64,000 nucleotides of DNA, taken from positions 124,001 through 188,000 of the forward strand of contig NZ_ABOX02000005.1 of NCBI RefSeq assembly GCF_000172555.1, in the 5' to 3' direction. The translations under genes were made by a program, and so were the position numbers. Below the pieces are notes generated by a model. The model saw nothing but the letters and a program-made list of their open reading frames with translations, did not search any database and was not told the DNA's origin. The stretch is from Pedosphaera parvula Ellin514. Its GTDB lineage: Bacteria; Verrucomicrobiota; Verrucomicrobiia; Limisphaerales; Pedosphaeraceae. Shown piece after piece: positions 1-9,266 of this stretch (positions within the stretch are counted from its first letter, which is position 1; every line of letters starts with the position of its first letter).

Positions 1-684
1 CGCAGAGCATTGGCTGACCGCAGAGAAAATAATCTTTGAACTTTACACGCTACCAGTGCACCAAGTGCCTAGAAAGAGGAGACACCTATTAATAATTCAC
101 TAGTGTCCAAATTAGGTTTTTGAAAACTGTGGCTGGGTCCGGCTTATTATTTACAAAACCCAATGTTTATCGAGCAAAAGTGGCGCCCCTTGAAGGGGTC
201 ACCCATTAGGGCATTGGGTCAAGAGATAAAAAGGTATCGTTCCCAATTATTTTTCTTTTGGGTTTTTTGCTACTGCCGAGGAGCTGGTTTTCTTAAGTAC
301 CAACTCGAACCCCGTCATTTCAATTTTGATTCCGGACCCGCTTCAATTGAAGCGATCCTAATGGGTGGCCCCTTTTGGATTTTACGTTGACACCCGAATC
401 ATCGTCTGATTCATTGTCAGAACTTGGTTAAAATTATTGTGATGAAAGGCTATGCGTCTTCCGATATATCTTTCTGTATGAAAGGTTCTTACGTGAGTTC
501 CCTCGGTCTCCATGAGTCAACCAAAAATCTCAAGAATATCCGGGATTGAGCGGCAGAGCGACAAAGCGAAGATTGCATCCAAATCGATGCCCGACGAAAT
601 AGGTTGGATCGCATTCGAATAGACGATTAGCTCACCACCACTTTCACAGCAGAAAGAAAAATAAATTCAGCAAGGACGTTCCGC
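1..684. other. Left-edge stretch without a recognisable gene
   Basis: No convincing coding region is visible on either strand before the methyltransferase. The longest open stretch (163-390, + strand) has erratic composition, no ribosome binding site and no recognisable motif, so I leave it uncalled. The region is AT-richer than the genes to the right and holds a 16-bp palindrome at 339-354. It may be an intergenic spacer or the decayed remainder of something cut off by the window edge. Confidence 0.5.
339..354. repeat. 16-bp perfect palindrome
   Basis: CGCTTCAATTGAAGCG reads identically on both strands. It lies in non-coding sequence about 330 bp upstream of the methyltransferase start. It could be a protein-binding site, but no second copy was noticed and chance cannot be excluded. 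Confidence 0.35.
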
Positions 685-1524
685 ATGGCAATAAGACCCA
701 TAAGATTAATCAGAGCAATTCGTAAAATTTTACCCAGGTTGAAGGCGCTTGAGGAACGGACTACCGATACCGACACTCAGTTAAAGCAATTCATCTCGCT
801 TCTTAGCATTAAAGACGGATTGCCACCCATCCCGCCAAAACACCTTCAATTCAGGGTGGCCGGGTCATACTACCCGGAATTTTTCAACCATGGTGAACGC
901 ATGTTTCATGACATCGAGGATTTACTGAAAAGTCATGGAGAAAGCTTTTTCCGGTTCAAAAACATTCTTGATTTTGGATGCGGTTGCGGGCGTTTCATGA
1001 TTCCCATGAGTTACCGGATAGCCCCCAAGAAAATCAGCGGCACTGATATTGACGAAGAGGCTATTCGCTGGTTGAAGGAAAATTACACCTCATTCAACGA
1101 TCTGGACGCAAATGGTTTCATGCCCCCCACCAAATATGCGGATGGGACATTCGACTTTGTCTTTGGCATTAGTATTTTCACACACCTACCCGAGGACATG
1201 CAACACGCGTGGCTAAAGGAGCTTTCCAGAATCATCCAGCCGGGCGGATATGGCCTCTTCACCACACATGGTGAGAATCACTTCGATGAACTCAAGAAGC
1301 CTGCCTATGGTGAAACTGCTCATGGAGAATTGATGAAACGAGGATTCTACTATTCCGTCCGCGATTCAACGGATGGGTTGCCAGACTTTTATCAAACAAG
1401 TTTTCACACACACGATTACATTAAGCGTGTATGGGCGGAATATTTTGAGGTGGTCTGCATTCGAAAGCAAGGAATTGGTCAGAATCAAGATGCGGTTTTG
1501 GTCAGAAAAGGCGTCGCCCATTAG
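685..1524 (+). CDS. SAM-dependent class I methyltransferase
   Basis: A 279-residue protein with a Rossmann-type methyltransferase core. Motif I is DFGCGCGRF at about residues 96-104 (SAM glycine loop), followed by an acidic strand end (GTDID) and a motif-IV-like FDFVFGISIFTHL segment. The later stretch ELSRIIQPGGYGLFTTHG is typical of the Methyltransf_11/25 families. About 90 N-terminal residues precede the core and include a short basic, possibly helical stretch. AAGGA lies about eight bases before the ATG and supports this start. The substrate cannot be told from sequence. Such enzymes often sit in sugar or cell-surface biosynthesis clusters, but the neighbours do not settle this. It appears to be a single-gene unit. 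Confidence 0.85.
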   Translation: MAIRPIRLIRAIRKILPRLKALEERTTDTDTQLKQFISLLSIKDGLPPIPPKHLQFRVAGSYYPEFFNHGERMFHDIEDLLKSHGESFFRFKNILDFGCGCGRFMIPMSYRIAPKKISGTDIDEEAIRWLKENYTSFNDLDANGFMPPTKYADGTFDFVFGISIFTHLPEDMQHAWLKELSRIIQPGGYGLFTTHGENHFDELKKPAYGETAHGELMKRGFYYSVRDSTDGLPDFYQTSFHTHDYIKRVWAEYFEVVCIRKQGIGQNQDAVLVRKGVAH

Positions 1525-1752
1525 CATTTCACCCGGCGTGCGCCGTTGGGAAGGCGTGAATAACTTGCCAGGGTTTTCGTTCCCGAGCAGAGACGGCTGG
1601 TCCGATCCTGAACGGCTCGGCCCTAATTATTTATACCAGCTAGGCGTATGGCTATGGCACCCTGGATCAAATTACCAGCGGCATGAAATACTGAAACTAG
1701 TCTGGATCGCTGGTCCCAAGCCGGAAAACAGGCGGATGATGGTCTTGTCGGT

Positions 1753-2217
1753 TTAAACTTCGAAGGTGAGGCAGAATTTGGTTCGCCGTTTTTGGGCAAA
1801 TTCCAAGATGAGTTCCAGTTGCTCGAGATCGAAAATTACGGCGGTGTTAAATTCCCGCTGGTCGCAGCAGTGACCCAGATCAGACGGAACACTCACCATC
1901 ACCCCGCCGTCGCGGATTTTTCCGAGAATGTCCCTGACTGCTCCCAGGCCTTTGCCGGCTTCGTGCCAGCGGAGGGCCGGACCGTGACAAAGAAATTCAT
2001 CCAGGGACGAAAGCAGGGCGTCTCCTGAACCGCGGGTGCCATTGGGCATGGGGTGGCCATCGCTAAAATTGACCAGGATAATGTTGTCAGCAGTTTGAGC
2101 CTCCTCGGGATAGCCATCCAGGCCTTCGCCGCAATAGGCAGCCAGCAGCGACTTGCCTTCCATGTAAGGTGTGTTCAGGTTTTCCCTTTCCAGAACACAT
2201 TTAATCGCCATCCCCAT
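1753..2217 (-). CDS. Hypothetical protein, 154 residues
   Basis: I do not recognise a family. The protein is cytoplasmic in appearance: no signal peptide, no membrane segment, mixed alpha/beta composition, several Cys and His residues (for example GHCC near residues 115-118) and a plausible amphipathic C-terminal helix. The composition looks like genuine coding sequence, and no better candidate exists on the opposite strand. It begins with a Met-Gly-Met run, so translation could start at either Met. It stands alone between the methyltransferase (convergent) and the secreted protein at 2408-2995 (same strand, about 190 bp upstream). Confidence 0.55.
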   Translation of the reverse strand: MGMAIKCVLERENLNTPYMEGKSLLAAYCGEGLDGYPEEAQTADNIILVNFSDGHPMPNGTRGSGDALLSSLDEFLCHGPALRWHEAGKGLGAVRDILGKIRDGGVMVSVPSDLGHCCDQREFNTAVIFDLEQLELILEFAQKRRTKFCLTFEV

Positions 2218-2407
2218 AAGTTCCGCTTTGAGTCCTTTCAGTTGTTGGATTCGTCCGCTACCAGTCCGACGAATTTAGGGAACTTAAAGCGGAATGACTG
2301 AGAGTTCAAGTAAGCTGCGCTTGAACATGGAGTTAGATTTGAAGAAAAGTGGCTCTATTCCGTTGTGGAGTTGACGTTTTCACTGGGAATCTCCGATTTC
2401 CAGCGCT

Positions 2408-2995
2408 TCATTTCTGGATCTGATACACTTCCTGAAAATCGTGTTGTGAAGCCTGCTCGCGTGCCGGGTTTGCTCCGGGCAGGCCTGAGGCATCATTGTC
2501 AGGTTGGGCACACCATTTACCCTCTTTTGATTTGAGGACGAGTGTGCGGGTGAGTGCCTTTTTGCCTGTATTGCTGATCACGACTACATCTACAAACATG
2601 ACGTCCTGAAATTCGAACTTTTGGCGAGCATAGGGAACCACACCTTTATCGCTGAGATGCCGCGCGACGTAAACCTTGCCGATGGTCAGGGGCATCTGCG
2701 CAGAACTCTTTTGCGATGCTTCGCTCTTCAGGCGGGTCACCGTTTCCAGCAAATAATCTGCGTAAGCCTTGCGGACCTTCCCGGTGCCATAGGGGATAGC
2801 GCAGGTTTTCAGGAAAAGTTGACTGTCGCTAAGAATATAAGCACGGGCAATATCACAAGCCGCGCCTTCAGGAGATTCCTGGCCGGTGGGAAAGCCATCC
2901 TTGGCCACTTGAATCTTTGGAAGAGTGGTTTTATCCGCAGCCAGGGCTGGGAAGGAAAGTGCGGTCACGACGAGTAGCAGGAGTAACTTTTTCAT
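2408..2995 (-). CDS. Secreted hypothetical protein
   Basis: About 195 residues from the chosen ATG (MKKLLLLLVV), which gives a textbook signal peptide ending ALAAD; a Met six codons upstream would only lengthen the basic start. The mature part has a segment with regular alternating beta character (VMFVDVVVISNTGKKALTRTLVLKSKEGKW), like small export-related or NTF2/DUF4878-like folds in which a lone domain ends with a G-K-W motif. Two Cys residues (ACDIARAY and KTCAIPY) could form a disulfide. The function is unknown; it is probably periplasmic. No operon partner is evident. Confidence 0.65.
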   Translation of the reverse strand: MKKLLLLLVVTALSFPALAADKTTLPKIQVAKDGFPTGQESPEGAACDIARAYILSDSQLFLKTCAIPYGTGKVRKAYADYLLETVTRLKSEASQKSSAQMPLTIGKVYVARHLSDKGVVPYARQKFEFQDVMFVDVVVISNTGKKALTRTLVLKSKEGKWCAQPDNDASGLPGANPAREQASQHDFQEVYQIQK

Positions 2996-3347
2996 GATGC
3001 GGACTGTTTGCATATATAAGCCATATTAGCGCCTTGCCACTCACCCTGTTCGGCGCACATCTGATCCTAAACATGCGGCTTTGCCCCGTCGAGCACTAAG
3101 CGTAGGAGGAGCGCGAAGGAGGCTCAAATCTCGTTTGAACGGAAAAGAAAAGAGCATGTCTATGTTCACGAAGCCTGTATTAGTGATCCGCGATTGGCGG
3201 TCGTTTACTTTGCCTGCAAGGAGTGTTGTTCCCGAGGATAACGCCTTTTTTCGGCAACTTTTCGACCATGGCGGAGTTATTAGGATGATGTTCTCAGTCT
3301 AAGGTTGCTTTTCAGAAGGCAGCACAGTCAGATAGTGGAAAAATCGG
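2996..3347. other. Intergenic region between divergent genes
   Basis: This is the divergent promoter region between the secreted protein (- strand) and the efflux operon (+ strand). A short open stretch at 3081-3302 has no ribosome binding site and an Arg-rich, atypical translation, so I do not call it. No strong palindrome or riboswitch-like structure was recognised. Confidence 0.4.
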
Positions 3348-5063
3348 GTGACCCTAAAAGGAATGCGAAGAATTGTTGTAATTCTTTTGAGCTGTTCCCT
3401 TCTATTTTATGAAGGGTGCACGACTTCTTATTACAAAAAATCGGCTGATAAGGAAACTTATGCCGTGATCCGGGAAAAGGGGGCGACGATTCCGAACATG
3501 GATCGCCATTTCACGATTGAGGATACCAACATCTTCTCGTTGGAGTTGCCCGTGTCCACGAATGTAGATGAAACGTTGGGCAGCGATGCGGAATCCGAGC
3601 GAGAGGCGCGGATTCTTTCTCTGGATGCGGCCTTGGAGGTGGCAGTGCACAGCAGCCGGGTTTATCAGAGGACCAAGGAACAGTTGTATTTGCAGGCGTT
3701 ATCGCTGACTCTGGCCAGACATGAGTATGATCCCATTTTCTTCGGAAAGGGGAGTGCCGCCTACTCGGTGGAAACCGAGGAAGCCGTTGCTGTAATCGTG
3801 GATCCGATCACCCACCTGCCAACGACAGCCGTAAGTGATAATCTCGTGGAACAGAAGCGGGTGGCTGGTAATGGCAGCACGGGATTTGATTGGCTTTTAA
3901 AAACCGGCGGACGGCTTTCCGCCGCCATTACGACCGATTTCCTGCGATACCTGAGTGGCAGTCCCCAAACCTTCACTTCTTCACAAGTGGCCGCCAACTT
4001 TGTTCAACCACTCTGGCGGGGTGCAGGATACACTGTGGCGATAGAAAACCTTACGGATTCGGAGCGCAACCTTTTGTACGCCATTCGTGATTTCAGCCGT
4101 TATCGCAGAACTTTCAGCGTCCAGATCGCGACGGCGTATTATGGAGTCCTGCAAAATCGCGATACCGTACGGAACAGCTATCTCGGCTATCAAAGTTTCA
4201 AGAAGAGTGCGGAGAGAACCCGTGCGCTGGCGACCGAGGGCCGAACCAAACAGGCGGAGTTGGCGCGACTCGAGCAGCAGGAGTTATCGAACCAAAGCAC
4301 CTGGATCAGCGCCATTCGCACGTATAAACAGGCTTTGGACAGTTTCAAAATACAACTTGGCTTGTCCACGGATTTGAATGTCATTCTGGATGACAAGGAG
4401 TTGGAGGACCTGAAAATCCTTCACCCTGACATCTCATCGGAGGAGGCTCTGAAGGTGGCGTTGACCACCCGGCTTGATCTCTACAATGTGCGGGACAAAG
4501 TGGAGGACAGCGAGCGGCGCGTCAAACTCGCTGCCAATGGTTTGAAACCGCAGGTGGATCTGGTGGCCAATGCCGGGCTTGATAGCAAGCCGAACACCAG
4601 TGGTTTCTTTCCGGCCCCCGAGCCAAATCGATACCACTGGACTGCCGGGTTAAATGTGGATCTGCCCCTGGAGAGGAAAGCGGAACGGAATGTCTACCGG
4701 GCCGCCTTGATTGATGTCAGAGTAGCCCAAGGCAACCTGGAGCAGACGACCGATGAAATAAAACTGGAGGTGCGCGATGGTTTGCGCAGCCTGGATCAGG
4801 CCAAACGCAACTACGAGATCAACGAAATTGCGGTGAAACTGGGCGAGCGGCGCGTGGAGGAACAGACCCTGCTCTCTGAATTAGGGCGGGGCACGGCCGA
4901 AGCAACGGTCTCGGCCCAAAACGATTTGGTCGCTGCCAAGAACGCCCTTACCGCCGCGCTGGTTGGCCATACCATTGCGCGGTTGCAGTTCTGGAATAAT
5001 CTGGGGATTCTTTATATCAAGGACAATGGTCAATTCGAGGAGGTAAATCGTGCAATCGATTAG
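3348..5063 (+). CDS. TolC-family outer membrane efflux protein (lipoprotein-type N-terminus)
   Basis: A 571-residue outer-membrane factor that would form the exit duct of a tripartite exporter. The N-terminus (MRRIVVILLSCSLLFYEGC) is hydrophobic and ends at a Cys followed by TTS, compatible with a lipoprotein, though the residue at -3 is not the usual Leu. The body has the two repeated long-helix blocks of the OEP family, with typical phrases such as DLYNVRDKVEDSERRVKLAANGLKPQVDL and the C-terminal repeat NLEQTTDEIKLEVRDGLRSLDQAKRNYEI. The start is either GTG at 3348 or ATG at 3363. The gene overlaps the adaptor gene by 14 bp, implying translational coupling. Confidence 0.88.
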   Translation: MTLKGMRRIVVILLSCSLLFYEGCTTSYYKKSADKETYAVIREKGATIPNMDRHFTIEDTNIFSLELPVSTNVDETLGSDAESEREARILSLDAALEVAVHSSRVYQRTKEQLYLQALSLTLARHEYDPIFFGKGSAAYSVETEEAVAVIVDPITHLPTTAVSDNLVEQKRVAGNGSTGFDWLLKTGGRLSAAITTDFLRYLSGSPQTFTSSQVAANFVQPLWRGAGYTVAIENLTDSERNLLYAIRDFSRYRRTFSVQIATAYYGVLQNRDTVRNSYLGYQSFKKSAERTRALATEGRTKQAELARLEQQELSNQSTWISAIRTYKQALDSFKIQLGLSTDLNVILDDKELEDLKILHPDISSEEALKVALTTRLDLYNVRDKVEDSERRVKLAANGLKPQVDLVANAGLDSKPNTSGFFPAPEPNRYHWTAGLNVDLPLERKAERNVYRAALIDVRVAQGNLEQTTDEIKLEVRDGLRSLDQAKRNYEINEIAVKLGERRVEEQTLLSELGRGTAEATVSAQNDLVAAKNALTAALVGHTIARLQFWNNLGILYIKDNGQFEEVNRAID

Positions 5064-6972
5064 GAAATTTATTTCAGGCCAGCCACGCTGGAGAAAAATC
5101 GCCGCGGCACTGCTGGTGGTTGTCATTCTATTTTTCGTCTTCGGCAGGGGGAAGCACACGGCTGCGGGCATTACATTCACGGCCAAAAGGGGCAAGTTGG
5201 AAATTAATGTACTGCAGGGCGGCAGCATAGAAGCCTTGGAATCCCAGGCGGTGAAGTGCGAGGTAAGAGGTTATCAAGGGGTGAAGATTTTGAAGATAGT
5301 CGAGGAAGGTTACCTGGTATCCGAGGAGGACGTGAAGACCAACAAGGTTCTGGTACAGCTTGATTCCTCTGAGATTGAGAAGCAAATCACGACGGAGGAT
5401 ATCAATTATGAATCCAATCTTGCTTCGCTGACGGATGCGAAGCAGGCCTATGAAATCCAGGTCAATCAGAATCTCAGCGATTTGAATGCAGCCATACAAA
5501 AGGCCAGATTTGCCCGCATGGATTTCGACAAGGCCATGGGGGCGGAGACAACGAAGACAATTATCATTCGTCTAGGTTTACCCGAGGAGTTGCTTGAAAC
5601 CAACGTGGCTGTGCGCGTGGCTTCCGAGGTGGAGGATAACAAGAAGCTGGCTCTGGGCGGTGGAGCCGCAAAGGGAACCGAGGCTGCCGAAACTGAAGTG
5701 AAAAAAGTGGCAATCAAGAAGGAGGATGCGACGGAAAAAGCCGTGACAGGAGAGAAAAAGGAATCCCAGGCACCGGACCCGGTGGAGGAAGCAGAGGCTA
5801 TAATCAAGCTGGTGAACAGTGATCCCTCATTGATGCAGCCAAAATCAATTGCCATCGATTTTACGAAGTATGCGAAGGAGGAGGCGTTGGGCGATGGCGA
5901 GATGAAGCAGAAGATCCGCAAGAATGAGGATGACCTCCAGGTGGCGCAAAAGGAAATGTCGCAGGCCAAGACACAGTTGGAAGGGACCCAACGACTTTTT
6001 GGCAAAGGATTCGTCACCAAGACCGAGTTGGAGGGGGATGAGTTCAAGTATGAAAACTGCCGGCTCAAGGTTCAAACCGCCGATACGGCGCGAAATTTAT
6101 TTATCAAGTATGAGTTTCCCAAGACCTGCGAGGAGGCGCTCTCCAAATATGTGGAAGCCGTGCGGGAATTGGACCGCACACGCAAAGGAGCGATATCCAA
6201 GCTGGCACAGGCCGAGGCCAAGTTGAGGTCCGCCGAAGGCCGTTACAAATTGGAATTGCATCAACGGAGCGACCTGCTCGGGCAAATGGGAAAGTGCACG
6301 ATCAAAGCCCAGAAACCGGGGTTGGTGGTTTATGGCGGTGGCAACATGAATGCATATTATTACGGGGGTGAAGAGCAGGTGCGGGAAGGGGCGCTGGTGA
6401 GAGAGCAACAACCCATCATCACGATTCCTGACATGACCAAGATGGCGGTCAAGGTGCGCATCCATGAGACCTACATCAAGAAAATCAAGAAAGGACAGAA
6501 GGCGCGGATCACGGTGGAAGCGTTTCCTGACAAAAAGTTGATGGGGGAAATCAGCAAGGTGGCCGTACTGCCCGATTCGCAGAACATGTGGATGAATCCG
6601 GACATGAAAGTTTATCTTACCACCATAACGATCAGTGAAGTTCAGGATTGGATCAAACCGGGGATGAGTTCCAAAGTGGAAATCCTGATTAGTTCCTTGG
6701 ACGACGTAGTCTCTGTTCCATTGCAGGCTGTGATTACGGAAGGAACCAAACAGTTTTGTTACGTTGCCAAGGGAAGCCGGCAGGAACGGCGGGAAGTGGA
6801 GGTCGGCGATTTCAACGATGAATTCATTGAGATCAAGAAAGGCATTGCTGAAGGAGAGAAGGTTTGTCTCAGGAGCCCGGAAGGCAGCGGCGACAAGGAA
6901 AAGAAGGCTGAAGAACCAGCGGTTGATAAGAAGTCCGCGCCGGCCGCGACGACTGAAAAGAAAAAAGCATAG
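5050..6972 (+). CDS. HlyD/MacA-type periplasmic adaptor with long insertion
   Basis: A 640-residue membrane fusion protein linking the inner-membrane ABC transporter to the TolC-like duct. One N-terminal membrane segment (about residues 17-33) is followed by a lipoyl half-motif and a long coiled-coil hairpin, with the second lipoyl half and beta-barrel at about residues 410-560. It is longer than usual MacA (about 370 residues). The excess includes a Lys/Glu/Ala-rich insertion at about residues 195-250 inside the hairpin and a charged C-terminal tail (about 615-640). GTG is the start, with GAGG at a good distance. It sits between the TolC-like gene (overlapping) and the ATPase gene (22-bp gap). 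Confidence 0.85.
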   Translation: MQSIRKFISGQPRWRKIAAALLVVVILFFVFGRGKHTAAGITFTAKRGKLEINVLQGGSIEALESQAVKCEVRGYQGVKILKIVEEGYLVSEEDVKTNKVLVQLDSSEIEKQITTEDINYESNLASLTDAKQAYEIQVNQNLSDLNAAIQKARFARMDFDKAMGAETTKTIIIRLGLPEELLETNVAVRVASEVEDNKKLALGGGAAKGTEAAETEVKKVAIKKEDATEKAVTGEKKESQAPDPVEEAEAIIKLVNSDPSLMQPKSIAIDFTKYAKEEALGDGEMKQKIRKNEDDLQVAQKEMSQAKTQLEGTQRLFGKGFVTKTELEGDEFKYENCRLKVQTADTARNLFIKYEFPKTCEEALSKYVEAVRELDRTRKGAISKLAQAEAKLRSAEGRYKLELHQRSDLLGQMGKCTIKAQKPGLVVYGGGNMNAYYYGGEEQVREGALVREQQPIITIPDMTKMAVKVRIHETYIKKIKKGQKARITVEAFPDKKLMGEISKVAVLPDSQNMWMNPDMKVYLTTITISEVQDWIKPGMSSKVEILISSLDDVVSVPLQAVITEGTKQFCYVAKGSRQERREVEVGDFNDEFIEIKKGIAEGEKVCLRSPEGSGDKEKKAEEPAVDKKSAPAATTEKKKA

Positions 6973-6994
6973 CCTTGAACCCGAGGGCGAAAAA

Positions 6995-7747
6995 ATGTCC
7001 CAGGAAATCGTAACTTCAACACTCGCCGCTGCCAAGCGAAACACGATTGCGACGCGTAAATCCATCGTGCGTTTCGAGGACGTACGCAAAACTTATCAGA
7101 TGGGGCCCGTACTGGTGGAAGCGTTGCGCGGAGTTACGCTGGATATCAAGCAGGGGGAGTATATCAGCATTATGGGGCCATCGGGATGCGGGAAATCCAC
7201 GATGCTGAATTTATTGGGTTGCCTGGATCGGCCCACTTCCGGGCGTTATCTGCTGGGCGAGGAAGATGTTTCCCAGATGCCAGATGACGATCTTTCTGGC
7301 GTACGGGGAGCGAAATTGGGATTTATTTTTCAATCTTATAATCTTATCCCGCAGCTTTCGGTGGTGGAAAACATCGAAGTGCCGCTTTATTACCAGGACA
7401 GGCCGGAGGAGGAGTCGCGGGAGATAGCAATCCGCCTGGCGCAACTGGTAGGCCTGGAAAAGCGCTTATGGCACAAACCCTTTGAGTTGTCCGGTGGACA
7501 GCAGCAACGTGTGGCCATCGCGAGATCTCTGGTGAATGATCCATTGGTAATCCTCGCAGACGAACCGACGGGAAATCTCGATTCCAACTCAGGCACAGAA
7601 ATCCTGAGAGTTTTTGACGACCTGCATCAGCAGGGCAAGACCTTGATCCTGGTGACGCATGACGATGATGTGGCTCACCGGGCGGATCGGGCAATCCGGT
7701 TGCGCGATGGGCAGGTGGAAAGCGACGTGAAGGTTTCCAAGGCATGA
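6995..7747 (+). CDS. ABC transporter ATP-binding protein (MacB/LolD type)
   Basis: A 250-residue ATPase energising the adjacent FtsX-type permease. Walker A is GPSGCGKST, the Q-loop is [12 protein letters not shown], the signature is [15 protein letters not shown] and Walker B is [13 protein letters not shown], with the H-loop in LVTHD. This is the LolD/MacB subgroup. The open frame extends 5' to 6764 within the adaptor gene, but ATG at 6995, preceded by GAGGGCG, fits the family start. Its stop overlaps the permease start as ATGA. In E. coli MacB the ATPase and permease are fused; here they are separate genes. Confidence 0.93.
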   Translation: MSQEIVTSTLAAAKRNTIATRKSIVRFEDVRKTYQMGPVLVEALRGVTLDIKQGEYISIMGPSGCGKSTMLNLLGCLDRPTSGRYLLGEEDVSQMPDDDLSGVRGAKLGFIFQSYNLIPQLSVVENIEVPLYYQDRPEEESREIAIRLAQLVGLEKRLWHKPFELSGGQQQRVAIARSLVNDPLVILADEPTGNLDSNSGTEILRVFDDLHQQGKTLILVTHDDDVAHRADRAIRLRDGQVESDVKVSKA

Positions 7748-9102
7748 GTTCCCCTTCCAAAAGCACAAAGAATGCTGCTGAGTTTGTAGATTTCGTACGC
7801 TTTCTGCGCGGCATGAAAGCTGCGCGGATGAAACGCATCATCCGCCTGGGCGTGAAGAGCCTTTGGTTGCATCGATTGCGGTCACTGCTGACCGCGTTGG
7901 GAATTGTATTTGGCGTTTGTTCCGTCATTGCGATGTTGGCCATTGGCGAGGGAGCCAGCCACGAAGCCCAGGAGCAAATCAAGAATCTGGGGAGTCAGAA
8001 CATTATTTTAAAGAGTCTGAAACCTTCGGAGGAGCGGAAGGTCTCCGAGAACAACCGACAAAGCTACATCTTACAGTATGGCCTCACCTATACGGACATA
8101 AAGGCGATCAAAGATACCATTCCCGGCGTGACCGTGGTGGTGCCGGGGAGAATCATGCGCGAATATGTCTGGAATATCAGTCGCCAGACCGATTGTGAGA
8201 TACTGGGAACGGTTCCGTGGTATCCGACCATGCGAAATCATCAGGTGGCCCAAGGACGCTTCTTCACGGAAAGAGAAATGGATGAGAAGGCAAACGTCTG
8301 TGTGATCAGTTCGGAGATGGTTTCGCAGTTGTTTCCATTGCAGCAAGCGGTCGGTTCGGACGTGCGGGTGGGAAATGCTTATTATCGGGTTATTGGGGTA
8401 ATGGAACCGCAGTCCAAGGCGGCCAAAGGAGATGAGGTCACAGGAGCCACCCAAGGTCCGACTTTGGAGCGGATGTTCATTCCCCTTGAAACCGCCAAGA
8501 CCCGATACGGTGAGGTTTTGATGAAGCGCCGGCAGGGCAGTTTTGCGGCCGAGCGGGTGCAATTGCATGAGGTTACCGTGAAAGTAGGCAAGCCCGATGA
8601 AGTGATAAACGTTTCCCTGGCGATCAAGGACTTGATGGAACGCAATCACAAAAAGAAAGATTACGAAATGGTGGTGCCCCTTGAACTTCTGAAGCGCGCA
8701 GAACGCACCAAACAGATTTTCAACATTGTGCTTGGTTCCATTGCCGCGATTTCGCTTTTGGTGGGAGGGATTGGCATCATGAACATCATGCTGGCCAGTG
8801 TGACCGAGCGCACCCGGGAGATTGGGATACGACGGGCATTGGGAGCCAAAAGGCGGGATATTGTTATTCAATTCCTGGTCGAAACGATCATCCTTTCCGG
8901 GGCTGGTGGTGTGATGGGAGTGCTGCTGGGAATTCTGATTCCCTTCGCAGTCAGTTATTTTGCCGGCATGGCAACGATTGTAACCTTTTGGTCACCGGTG
9001 CTTGCGTTTTCCATCTCGGGATTGGTGGGGATTATTTTTGGACTGTATCCAGCGATTCGGGCCGCCAGCATGGATCCCGTGGAAGCGCTCAGGCACGAAT
9101 AA
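7744..9102 (+). CDS. ABC transporter permease, MacB/FtsX type
   Basis: A 452-residue inner-membrane subunit. A first membrane helix (LTALGIVFGVCSVIAMLAIGEG, about residues 49-70) is followed by a MacB periplasmic core domain and then three C-terminal helices with the FtsX signature MNIMLASVTERTREIGIRRALGA and the ending AIRAASMDPVEALRHE. The N-terminus has about 28 extra residues before MKRIIRLGVKSL; the ATGA overlap with the ATPase gene supports the longer start. Together with the three upstream genes it forms a complete MacAB-TolC-like exporter. The substrate (peptide, lipid, macrolide or polysaccharide) is not shown by the sequence. Confidence 0.92.
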   Translation: MSSPSKSTKNAAEFVDFVRFLRGMKAARMKRIIRLGVKSLWLHRLRSLLTALGIVFGVCSVIAMLAIGEGASHEAQEQIKNLGSQNIILKSLKPSEERKVSENNRQSYILQYGLTYTDIKAIKDTIPGVTVVVPGRIMREYVWNISRQTDCEILGTVPWYPTMRNHQVAQGRFFTEREMDEKANVCVISSEMVSQLFPLQQAVGSDVRVGNAYYRVIGVMEPQSKAAKGDEVTGATQGPTLERMFIPLETAKTRYGEVLMKRRQGSFAAERVQLHEVTVKVGKPDEVINVSLAIKDLMERNHKKKDYEMVVPLELLKRAERTKQIFNIVLGSIAAISLLVGGIGIMNIMLASVTERTREIGIRRALGAKRRDIVIQFLVETIILSGAGGVMGVLLGILIPFAVSYFAGMATIVTFWSPVLAFSISGLVGIIFGLYPAIRAASMDPVEALRHE

Positions 9103-9266
9103 CACTGGTTTTTCGTTACGATGAGGAGCGAAAGGGTGAATCATCTCTGTGCGCCGCGTTTTGAGCCGATTTCGCTCAAAAAGAATTTGGCTTGATTTAA
9201 AATCCAATCGCGAGGAAACATCCATGGACTTCAGAAGCATATAGGTACAACTTGAATTAATAGCGC

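Noticed and set aside
163-390. Open frame of 75 codons on the + strand near the left edge
   Set aside because: No ribosome binding site, odd composition and no recognisable motif; it looks like chance openness in AT-rich sequence.
1373-1756. 127-codon frame on the + strand overlapping the methyltransferase end
   Set aside because: It overlaps the clear methyltransferase reading frame and has an erratic Trp/Arg-rich translation.
3081-3302. 73-codon + frame in the divergent promoter region
   Set aside because: Arg-rich start, no domain and no ribosome binding site.
6097-7089. 330-codon minus-strand frame opposite the adaptor gene
   Set aside because: Pure shadow of the adaptor gene; composition is Phe/His/Leu-skewed with no family match.
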